Assembly (NCBI RefSeq): GCF_963082655.1
Contig: NC_081554.1
Location: forward strand, 64,384,602 to 64,448,601
Direction of reading: 5' to 3'
Origin: Stomoxys calcitrans
Lineage: Eukaryota > Arthropoda > Insecta > Diptera > Muscidae
Length of the DNA: 64,000 nt
Positions 10,748 to 18,845 of the stretch are shown here, in pieces (the first letter of the stretch is position 1; every line of letters begins with the position of its first letter). The notes under the pieces are model-generated. The model had not been told where the DNA came from. It made no database searches and saw only the letters and a list, made by a program, of their open reading frames with translations. The translations under genes and the position numbers were made by a program.

Positions 10748-11049
10748 TATTAGTTTAGGTTAGGTTAGGTTTAGGTGGCAGTCTGCCATCAGACTCACTT
10801 CAACGTTTTCGTCCATTGTGATGCCACAGCAACAGAAGAAGAAAGATGCCTTCCAGTTCCTACCGTTGAACCATCCAGATCGCTTTAAAAAGCCCAAAAA
10901 CCTGCGAATATTCACATCCGCTAAATAAGACATTTTCTCAAAGAAATGAGAACCTAAAGTGGAACTCCATCTGACTGCCTAGTACGGGACACACACACAG
11001 AAGGTGCTATATAGTCTCTTCTTCTTCGATGTCCTCACAAAAATGCAAA
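10748..11049 (-). pseudogene. LINE 3' end: C-terminal tail and 3' UTR with TTAGG-like terminus
   Basis: The minus strand continues the protein interrupted by the SINE at 11,053. It encodes CEDIEEEETI, a stop, then HLLCVCPVL, the usual cysteine/histidine tail downstream of RNase H in non-LTR elements. The 3' UTR includes GATCTGGATGGTTCAACGG and AGTCTGATGGCAGACTGCCA. It ends at 10,748-10,770 with a run whose plus strand is TTAGGTTAGGTTAGG. Related 3' ends lie at 16,399, 16,671 and 27,536. It abuts the ORF1 remnant head to tail on the same strand. Confidence 0.8.
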
Positions 11050-11052
11050 CGC

Positions 11053-11357
11053 AAATTTTGCCCATGAACATTCCACTAAGGAACGGGGGCAAACTTCTCA
11101 CATATCAATGAGTGCAGTCCGATTCAAGTTTAAGCTCAATGATACGGGGCCTCCTTTTTATAGCCGAATCCGAACGGCGTGCCGCAGTGCGAAACCTCTT
11201 TAGAGAGAAGTTTTATATGGCATAGTACCTTACAAATGTTGCCAGCATTAGGAGGGGAAAACCACAGCCAATTTTTTTTTCTGATGGTCTCGCCAGGATT
11301 CGAACCCAGGCGTTCAGCGTCATAGGCGGACATGCTAACCTCTGCGCTACGGTGGTC
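11053..11357 (-). mobile_element. tRNA-derived SINE, best preserved copy, inserted in a LINE
   Basis: On the minus strand the head at 11,357 reads GACCACCGTAGCGCAGAGG (A-box region). A B box GGGTTCGAATCC follows near 11,300, then a T-rich or A-rich connector. The body is CCTAATGCTGGCAACATTTG, GGCACGCCGTTCGGATTCGG and TGATATGTGAGAAGTTTGCC, ending near 11,053. Flanks carry a similar sequence on both sides (CTCACAGCTTCTGCAAAA at 11,357-11,374 and CTCACAAAAATGCAAA at 11,034-11,049), a plausible diverged target-site duplication. This copy keeps a consensus-like B box, so it is the best internal reference for the family. The tRNA resemblance is a SINE head, not a functional tRNA gene. Confidence 0.9.
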
Positions 11358-11580
11358 TCACAGCTTCTGCAAAAGTCGTTGCTGGCAGCCTTCAGTCTGT
11401 CAGCATGTTTTTCGATTAGACAGTGACCTGGAATGACGGACACAATGAGTAAGACGTCTGTTCTAGCTAATGACAGCAAAGCATTACACCTCTTCAAGTC
11501 TAGATTAGGCCACAAAGTTTTGGAATTCTCACAGCCCTCTCTTTGTGACCATCTATCATTCGATGTCCTTCGGCCCTTCA
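11358..11580 (-). pseudogene. LINE fragment: C-terminal region after RNase H
   Basis: The minus frame reads KTLWPNLDLKRCNALLSLAR, then VSVIPGHCLIEKHADRLKAA and SNDFCRSCE. This is the conserved tail that follows RNase H in RNase-H-bearing non-LTR retrotransposons (I/LOA/R1-like). The frame runs directly into SINE sequence at 11,357, and the missing cysteine-rich part continues at 11,049 on the other side. The two plus-strand copies at 16,399-16,624 and 16,671-17,012 are homologous to this LINE end. Confidence 0.82.
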
Positions 11581-12180
11581 TTAATTAGTCTGACGACTAG
11601 TTGTGCGCTTGAGACATTACTCACGGATACAGGTGCCAAGGCACCCACACCTATAGGAGGGGAGGACAACATGCTACGGTCTGACGCAACCACCGCATAT
11701 GTTGGGTCTTTGGAGTTCATTTTGAGCCTACTCCAAAAAGACTTTAAAATTTTTCGTAATAGGTGGTACCTATTCCAAGATAGAGATATTTTTCTTTGAA
11801 GAGCGAGATGAAAACGCGTCCGCTCCACTTAACGGCTTTGGAGTTCATTTTGAGCCTACTCCAAAAAGACTTTAAAATTTTTCGTAATAGGTGGTACCTA
11901 TTCCAAGATAGAGATATTTTTCTTTGAAGAGCGAGATGAAAACGCGTCCGCTCCACTTAACGGCTACCCTTAATGATAGCTTTTATAAATATTTTCACTT
12001 ACTTCTGTTATCACCATACTGACCTCGTTTTTCGATTCTGCTGCGTTGGCGGCGTTTTAGTGACAGTATCGTTGTATGAGTCTGAATCGGAAACAGAACC
12101 TGTCTTTTAAGGTGGCGCCCTTATCTCTTCACAGATTTTTGGGATTAATATACGGTAACTAGAATTTCTACTATCCACGC
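11581..12180 (-). pseudogene. Possible second ORF1 remnant
   Basis: Near 12,055-12,125 the sequence resembles 10,620-10,690: both contain GACA(C/G)T(G/A)TCG followed by a TCTGAATC-containing stretch and GGAAACA. On the minus strand it reads as an acidic SDSDSYNDTV-like segment. The rest, including a duplicated 128-bp block, has no recognisable domain. I take it as a decayed ORF1 fragment with low confidence. Confidence 0.35.
11708..11965. repeat. Perfect 128-bp tandem duplication
   Basis: The segment from CTTTGGAGTTCATTTTGAGC at 11,708 to CCACTTAACGGCT at 11,837 repeats from 11,836 to 11,965 at an offset of exactly 128 bp. No difference is visible by eye. The copies share a 2-bp CT junction. 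It explains why two overlapping minus-strand frames (ending 11,828 and 11,956) share the same peptide. Identity suggests a recent event or an assembly artefact. Confidence 0.92.
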
Positions 12181-13550
12181 CATAGTTTGAGAATAAAGGG
12201 TGTAAGCTTATCAGTAAATAAGCTTAGGTATCGCATAATAGACCTTGTCTGGCTTAGGTATAACAACTGCCTTGTTCTCATAACATAGCCTTTATGAGTA
12301 TGAGAGTTTCAAGCATGTAGAGCTTGAACAGTTGGGGCAATATCCGAACGATCTTCCTCCGACAGGGGTTCGAAAAATTCCATGCGATTCTTCTGTCTCG
12401 TGAAAAAACTACTGCTTCTGTCACCATCTGTTCCGTGACCGTGACACATTCGCATGTCGTATCTTCTGCTTAAAGCCACTGTGCGTTTATTTCCCTCTAC
12501 ATAAAATGTAAGGTCTTCAGTAAGTTCACAGTCTCCCGTGGCCTATGGGCCTTTGTTAAACATATTTTAATACTTCAGGCATTAGTGATATGTTCACAGC
12601 AAGCCTCCGAGAGTTACTTTTTGACATACCCGGAGTTACCTCTCGTTAGCTACCCAGCATTAATCCGTACTCTACTCATCCGCTCTGTTGAAAACCCTTG
12701 AACTTCTTTGCTTATTATTTAGGTCACCCCTTTATTTCATATCTGATAGTAGATCTGATTCGATAATTAAACAAAAAATCGATTTAGCTTCGTTAAAGGA
12801 GAGGGAATCCACTACACTGAGTTAAATGGATAAATAAGCAAAAGCCGTCGACTTTACCCAAACAAAAGTCAATTTATTCCATAAGAATACTCACAAGCTG
12901 TAGGGCTTACCATTAGTTTGCTATGATATCGATTTCATGTGAAAACAGCAATACCGATATCAACTATCAATTCCCTTGTGTATTGTTGCCAGATTGGCGG
13001 AAAGTGTTTTCCTTTCAATCAACTTCGACATATTTTTCTTTTTTTCTTTCTTTTGTGAATTGAACGACTGGAAAAATAGCAGCACCAGCATTCTCTCATG
13101 GCATTTGAAGGTTTTTTTTCTTAGCCAGTGTTCACTGATCCCACCACCTGGCCCTCATACTCATCAGGCCCCCCATTGGATAGGGGGAATATTGGCAAAT
13201 TGGCAACAAAGTAATTTGTTTGAATGTTCAACAATATTATTGCAATGATATCATGCGGCGAAGGCGGATATCTGCAAATCGAAATTGATTTAATGAATAA
13301 CTGAACATCGAATATTCGCAATATGTTCCAATGTGTTATGGGATGTTAGCCAAATATGCGATAGAACAAAAATTACACCTCATTGTTATATTTTTTTTAG
13401 TCATAAAACGAAAAGCGTCGGTGGGTAGGTAGAACTTTAAGGCATTATGAAAAATTGAATTGAATTCCCAATGGTTGCCACTCGATTAAAATGGTTATTT
13501 GCTGGGTTTTTAGTTTTGATTTTTATTCTCAGAGTAAGAAAGTAACTTTT
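12181..13550. other. No gene recognised, unassigned sequence
   Basis: AT-rich sequence without a recognisable repeat family, RNA or protein motif. Open frames at 12,976-13,248 (phenylalanine-rich) and 13,121-13,321 lie on opposite strands over the same bases and show no domain. Some of this may be decayed LINE sequence beyond recognition. Confidence 0.4.
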
Positions 13551-13609
13551 ATTGACACTCAGGTCTAATGTTAATAGGTGGAAGGGAAATTATTTGTATT
13601 GGAAATTTT

Positions 13610-13870
13610 TTCAGCAGATGATTGACCAATTATCTAAGGATAAATGTTTGCCACCCTCAAGACCTGAAAAGGGAGTTAAAACTGAGGAGGATATAGACAT
13701 TATGGTCAAGCGGATACCGAAGGCTCTGAATCACTCGCTTAAATCAACAAATCCTTGAACCAAACCACGGGGCAGATAGCGACCCCAGTGGTGGACCCCA
13801 GTACTGGTTAGTCTAAGGAAGAGTTGCAGAAAAGTCTTCAACAGGGAGGAAGCCACAAGCTAAACGCTAA
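13610..13870 (+). pseudogene. LINE fragment: endonuclease to RT linker
   Basis: The plus frame encodes EEDIDIMVKRIPKALNHSLK, then a stop, then TKPRGR and PQWWTPVLVSLRKSCRKVFN. The QWWTP motif and following basic stretch match the linker of jockey-like non-LTR elements, as in the fragment at 7,440-7,640, which has PPW and a stop at the same place. Stops show decay. Endonuclease and reverse transcriptase flanks are absent on both sides. Confidence 0.7.
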
Positions 13871-13939
13871 TGGACTTTGCGCTGATAAGTTGTTACCTTG
13901 CCTCCAGCAATGGCATTGACATATTCCAGTCCAAACGTT

Positions 13940-14420
13940 ATGCTAGCGAAAGCGACTGATGACAATCATATATTAGCAGGCGGCTTTAACACCCGAGCAG
14001 TAGAATAGGGCATGCAATCGACCAACTCTAGAGGAAGACGGTATAGATTCCTGCATTCAGACGCCCCTGATGTGAAGGCACAGTCCCCGACACAACGCTT
14101 GTGTCTTAGAGAATCGCTGCAAGTGATCCGCAGTACACCGACTTCCTTCTTTGACCCAGAGATGCCTTGGAATGGAATTTGAACAAACTAGAACCATCTC
14201 TGCATCTAGGCGAGATCAACCTACACACGCAGGAATCTGAACCCAGCGGAAACGCCTCAATAGCAGCGAATCTCATCACGTCAATAATTGCTAAGGGCCC
14301 AAGATTAAGTTGCCGAGATCAAACAGACCCACAGTACACTGGTGGAATGACTCAATCGACGAACACAGACGTAATTGCATTCGAAAAAGGCGAAAGTACA
14401 TCGGAGGTTAGAATATCCGC
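13940..14420 (+). pseudogene. LINE endonuclease fragment
   Basis: The plus strand reads KATDDNHILAGGFNTRAVEW, then GMQSTNSRGRRY. This matches the endonuclease block AGDFNAxxxEWG...TNSRG, with the catalytic aspartate of GDFN replaced by glycine (GGFN). Further on, MEWNLNKLEPSLHLGEINLH and SEPSGNASIAANLITSIIAK (14,167-14,290) match a linker of R1/LOA-like elements. Sequence between the two is frameshifted. It belongs to a different LINE from the QWWTP fragment just upstream, since the order endonuclease after linker is wrong for one element. Confidence 0.65.
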
Positions 14421-14424
14421 CTAT

Positions 14425-15045
14425 GACGTTGAAAGCCTGTGTATATCCAAATGTGGCTCAATCTGGACAACATTCAACAAAACGGTGTAGAGGTATACCA
14501 AAACTCACTGTGCTAGTTTCCATCGAAATCCGATGAAAAATTCTCCTTTTATAGGCTCAATACCCTATGTCGGGAGATCGGTCAATATGGCAGCTATATC
14601 CAAATATGGTCCGATCTGGACAACATTAAACAAATAGGTGTTGAGGCATACCAAAACTCACTCAGATGAAAAATGCTCCTTTTATAGACTCAATACTCTA
14701 TATCGGGAGATCGGTCAATATGGCAGTTATATCCAAATATCGTCAGATCTGGCTCACATTTGACAGGAATGGGTAGGGGTCTTCTAGAACTTACTGTGCT
14801 AAATTTGATCGTAATCGGGAAATAAATGGATTTTTTTATGACCTTAATACCCTATATTGGTAGTTCGAGCGGTCGGTCTAATGGCATTTATATCCAAATA
14901 TGGTCCGATCTGGACTACATCTCGCAGGAGTGAGTAGTGGTTTATCAAAATTCACTATGCCAAATTTTATCGAAAACGTATGAAAAATTAATTTATTGAT
15001 TTTAGACTTTCAATCGAGAGATCGGACTATAAAGCGGTTATATAT
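14425..15045 (+). repeat. Degenerate 130-160 bp tandem repeat related to family 1
   Basis: A landmark TATCCAAATATGGTCCGATC recurs near 14,443, 14,597, 14,730 and 14,891 (spacing 154, 133, 161). Each unit also has ATCGGGAGATCGGTCAATAT-like and CAAAACTCACT-like motifs. The style resembles family 1 units (GATCGG, GGCAGCTATAT), but the sequence is a distinct subfamily. The block ends at the start of family 2 at 15,046. Confidence 0.75.
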
Positions 15046-16250
15046 TTAACTAGCTGACCCGGGTCCGCTCAGCTGCACCTTCTTTTACTTTATATGGAAC
15101 AAAATTTTCCTTGGAATATTAATTTTCGACAATTAAAGAGCTTTTAGTGAAATACCATGCTACGAAAATATTATATCGCTTGACTAACCCTGAAAAATAT
15201 CAACATTGTGCTCTTCTTTCAAATACCATTTATCTAAACCCCATATTGCCATTGGTTAAGGGAGTTTACACGATGAGGCGTCCCGCAAACACATGGCCCC
15301 AAAATAGGTTAACAAATTCGTTTTCTAATCTCAAATACCTTTCATTTGAGGCACATTTTGTCATGGTCGAAAAATTTTTACCCTCTGGGAGGTGTTTTGG
15401 GGAAGGGGTGATGCCCTAAATATTGGGTTGCTCAAAAAGTATTTGCGGATTTTTTTAAAGAAAGTAAATGCATTTTTAATAAAACTTAGAATGAACTTTA
15501 ATCAAATATACTTTTTTTACACTTTTTTCTAAAACAAGCTAAAAGTAACAGCTGATAACTGACAGAAGAAATAATGCAATTACAGAGTCACAAGCTGTGA
15601 AAAGATTTGTCAACGCCGACTATATGAAAAATCCGCAATTACTTTTTGGGCAACCCAATACATGGTCTTACATTTGGATATCAAATTCGTATTCTACTCC
15701 CAAAGACCTTTCATTTGAGCCCCATATTGCTATGGACGTACATTTGTCCCATTGGGGGATATTTTTGGGGAGAGGCGTCTCCCCAAACACTTGGTCCCAT
15801 TTTTGGATATCAGATTCGAATTCTACACTCAAATACCTTTTATTTAAGCCCCATATTCCCATGGTCAGTATGTCCTGTTTGGGGGGTATTTTGGGGAAGG
15901 GGTGGACCCCCAGAAACGTGGTCCCACATTTGGATATTAGATTCGTATTCTACTCGCAAATACCTTTCATTTGAGTCCCATATTACCATGGTCGGTAAAT
16001 ATGTCCGATTTAGGGGTGTTTTGGGTATTGGGTTGGTTCGCCTAACACTTGGTCCGACATTTGGATATCAGATACGTTTTCTTATCCTAAATACCTTTCA
16101 TTTGAGTCCCATATTGTCGCGATTGTTCTAAATATAATTTTGGTCGGTTTTAGGGTGGGGCGGCCCCTCTATGTACCCTATCGGAAATTTGGATACCAAA
16201 TTTTTATTTTTAGATCAGATTTATATACAAAGGATTCGAAAGCATCAAAA
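15046..16250 (+). repeat. Family 2 dispersed repeat with nested MITE
   Basis: The head reads AACTAGCTGACCCGGGTCCG and CTGCACCTTCTTTTACTT, the reverse complement of the ends at 6,285 and 26,985. Tandem units of roughly 130 bp follow, with TTTGGATATCAGATTCG, TACCTTTCATTTGAG and G-rich runs such as GGGGTGTTTTGGG. A mariner-type MITE interrupts at 15,423-15,658. Open frames at 15,597-15,974 and 15,646-16,131 are unit translations without domains. Confidence 0.82.
15423..15658. mobile_element. Mariner-type MITE, 236 bp, second copy
   Basis: Inverted ends TTGGGTTGCTCAAAAAGT at 15,423 and ACTTTTTGGGCAACCCAA ending 15,658 are flanked by TA at 15,421-15,422 and 15,659-15,660. The interior is the reverse complement of the 4,501 copy (for example CAACGCCGACTATATGAAAA). 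No transposase. Like the first copy it lies inside a family 2 element, and both host and MITE orientations are flipped. Confidence 0.93.
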
Positions 16251-16398
16251 ATTGTTCGCAAAATGTTTTACATATCCAAGAAAATTGCAAAATTACAAAT
16301 ACCCAGCTTTTGGGTATAAATGGGTTATTAGTTATATTGGTATTTAACCAATTTACCGGGTAAGTACCTTTTAGGTATTTACCCATCGCCCATCTCTA
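16251..16398. other. Possible hAT-like terminal fragment
   Basis: The right part, 16,372-16,398, reads TAGGTATTTACCCATCGCCC then ATCTCTAG. Its complement AGAGATGGGCGATGGGTAAA looks like the CAGAGATGGGC-type end of fly hAT elements, which is a recollection, not a search. A second partial copy of this end follows at 16,625. No matching opposite end was seen. Confidence 0.35.
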
Positions 16399-16624
16399 GT
16401 TATGACAGGTCACTATTTGATCGCTAAACATGCCGACAGCTTCTGCAGAAGCTGTGAAAACATCGAGGAAGAAGAAATTATAGAACATCTGCTGTGGTGT
16501 GTGCCCCGCACTGACAGTCAGAAGGAGTTCCACTTTAGTTCATATCTTTAAGAACTTCTGATTTAGCGGATGCGAACATTCGCAAGTTGTTGGGCTTTTT
16601 AAAGCGATCTGGATGGTTCAACAG
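16399..16624 (+). pseudogene. LINE 3' coding fragment, first of a tandem pair
   Basis: The fragment opens with ATGACAGGTCACTATTTGAT, homologous to the ITGHCLI tail of RNase-H non-LTR elements. It continues with FCRSCENIEEEEIIEHLLWC and DSQKEFHF, the cysteine/histidine tail. It ends at 16,624 inside GGTTCAACAGTA of the 3' UTR, where the next duplication unit starts. It is 5'-truncated and has stops after the tail. Compare 11,358-11,580 and 10,748-11,049 on the other strand. Confidence 0.82.
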
Positions 16625-16670
16625 TAGGTATTTACCCATCGCCCATCTTTTTGATATTTAGCCATCTCTA

Positions 16671-17012
16671 ATCATGACAGGTCACTGCCTGATCGTTAAA
16701 CATGCTGACAGAACGAGGGCTGCAAGTAACTACTTCTGCAAAAGCTGTGAGAACATCGAGGGAGAAGAAACTATAGAACATCTGCTGAGGTGTGTGTCCC
16801 GCACTGACAGTCAGAAGGAGTTCCACCGTAGATTCTCATTTCTTCTAGAGCTTATGTGATTTAGCGGATGTGAATGGTGGGCTTTTCAAAGCGATCTGGA
16901 TAGTTCAACGGTAGGAACAAGAATTCACTATCCCTCTTCTGTTTCTGTGGTATTACAATGGACGAAATCGTCTTAGTGAGTCTGATGGCAGACTGCCACA
17001 TAAACCTAACCT
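16671..17012 (+). pseudogene. LINE 3' end, second of a tandem pair
   Basis: A 61-codon frame at 16,674-16,859 reads MTGHCLIVKHADRTRAASNY, then FCKSCENIEGEETIEHLLRC, then a serine/lysine-rich end. This is the C-terminal tail of an RNase-H-type non-LTR retrotransposon. The 3' UTR (GCGATCTGGATAGTTCAACG, AGTCTGATGGCAGACTGCCA) ends with AACCTAACCTAG at about 17,010, the complement of the TTAGG-like terminus seen at 10,748. The 5' truncation point is the same as in the copy before it. Confidence 0.85.
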
Positions 17013-17655
17013 AGACATATCCGTCCGTCTGTCGGTCTGTCTGTATGCCGAAAGCGCGCTAACTTCCGAAAGAGTAAAGCTAGACGCTTGAAATATTGCG
17101 CAAATACTTCCTATTAGTGCAGGTCGGTTGTTTAAATAGTTTAAAGCCTGAATTTTCATCCGATTTGGCTGAAATTTGGAATAAAGACTTGTGTTATGAC
17201 TTTCAACAACCGTGCCAAGTATGACCCGAATCGGCGGATTTGGCTTCTTGAACCCTTAGAAGCCTCAATTTGTATCCGATTTAGCTGAAATTTGGAACAT
17301 AAACTTAAAATATGACATCCAACCTCCATGCCAAGTGTGATCCGAATCGGTCTATAAACAGATATAGGCCCCACATAAACTGATCCCCGGTTTTGACTTC
17401 TTGATGCCCTAGAAGCCTAAATTTTCATTTGATTTTGCTGAAATATTGGCCCAAATCCCTATTTTATAACTTAACATCAGTGCCAAGTTTTATCCGAATC
17501 GGTCAATATGAGGATATAGGACCCCCTTTACCTTTATCACTTATTGGGACCAAAATAATTCTAATGCAAACTCAGTTAATAAAGGTACATTTTTAGCGGA
17601 AGCCATGGTGGTGGGTACCCAAGATTCGTCCCGGCCGAACTTTGCATGCTTTTAT
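17012..17655 (-). repeat. Family 1 dispersed repeat, tail-truncated copy
   Basis: On the minus strand the head near 17,655 has AAAGTTCGGCCGGGACGAAT and GGTACCCACCACCATGGC. Internal units carry GATCCGAATCGG and CTTCTTGA motifs. The inner tail with the ACAGACGGACGGATATG stretch lies at about 17,017-17,040, directly next to the LINE terminus at 17,012. The distal family 1 tail and inverted end are missing. The frame at 17,156-17,374 is a unit translation. Confidence 0.8.
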
Positions 17656-18773
17656 TTGTTTTATTCGATCTTCTTTCAAATCCAATAGAGATGAGTTCAC
17701 CTTCTATTGGGCGTTAATCTTCAAACAGATTAATTAAATAATCGCAAAAACAAATATATACATTTATTTGTATTAATTGTCTGTCAAAGATTTCACTTAA
17801 CAATCGCCTATCCAGGTCACTTTATTCAAACCATACCCTAGCCGAAAGTATTTGAGGTACACCCTTAAAAACTGCCCGGAGAAACTAAGCAAACGTTACC
17901 TAGATACAAAATGTAAGCGATTAATACATACAAACCTAAGCATGGTTAGACACATTTATACATTCACAAATGGCTACAAATCGGAACATGCGAAGATCTT
18001 TAGGGTATACAATCAATGGGTGTAGTAAGTTAGCAAAATAAGTTTCTCCATAAAACAACAAAAGAAAGAGTTTTTCCTAAAAAAAAGACATCATAGGGAT
18101 GAAGCTGGACAAGGAAAACTGTAAAAACATCCAATATATCAACTACTTAGACACACACACACACTCGCATGAACATATCTATACACTTTCAGATGTGCCG
18201 GAAACACCTGTGATAGAACATTTATTCACTTAAAAACATCACAGGACAACGAACACCCATAACACAAATTCCCATACAGTGTAAACATACAAGTGTGTAC
18301 ATGTATTGGTCTTTCTATAGGAATGCCCAGAGCAAGATCCAGTCCCATACGAAAAAAAAATTAAAGAAGATAAGTGCATACACATTTTTCCTACCTTATG
18401 TGAGTTTCGGAACAAAAATAACAATCTTCTTGCTGTCTATTCGAACAACATTGGCAAACTTACTCAGCCACTTGGTTATATTTTGTTTGTGAAGGTTCCT
18501 GTTAAGGTAATGCTGCATTGTCCCGGAATGAAGAAGAAATGTCCATGAGATAAGTTTCTACAGAATAGGAAGAAAAAAAGAAAGAAATTCATTCAGCTTG
18601 ATGAAAGTATGATTGATTTGAGTAGCGACCATTAGAACATTACCTTGTTGCAGCAAAGGATCCCACGAATCTAAGGGTGGCGAGAAACGTAGGATCTGAC
18701 ATTGCATGGAAGCTAGACGTCGAAAACCTTCAAACACAACAGATGGCAACGGAATACTCCATTCGCCTGAATC
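17656..18773. other. No gene recognised, unassigned AT-rich sequence
   Basis: AT-rich, with a short CA run at about 18,150-18,165. Opposed open frames at 18,239-18,424 and 18,295-18,492 overlap and have no domain. Near 18,650-18,770 the sequence resembles the other LINE flanks only weakly. No RNA gene or known repeat is recognised. Confidence 0.4.
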
Positions 18774-18845
18774 GGGCTGCACTCATTGATATGTGAGAAG
18801 TTTACCCCTGTTCCTTAGTGGAATGTTCATGGACAAAATTTGCAA
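18774..18845 (+). mobile_element. SINE tail fragment
   Basis: GGGCTGCACTCATTGATATG, AGAAGTTTACCCC and GGAATGTTCATGGACAAAAT match the 3' part of the SINE at 11,053-11,150 in the opposite orientation. Only the last 70 bp or so are present. It abuts the LINE-derived array, and the open frame 18,783-19,037 runs from LINE protein into antisense SINE. Confidence 0.8.

Noticed and set aside
10748..10770. Interstitial telomere repeat (TTAGG)
   Set aside because: Only about three units, and the same run marks other LINE 3' ends, so a retrotransposon tail explains it better.
11283..11357. Functional tRNA gene on the minus strand
   Set aside because: A- and B-box motifs are present, but the sequence continues into the SINE body and recurs at other SINE copies; no complete acceptor-stem pairing was evident.
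15646..16131. 161-codon plus-strand gene
   Set aside because: It spans the MITE end and family 2 tandem units; the repeated peptide pattern follows the DNA repeat.
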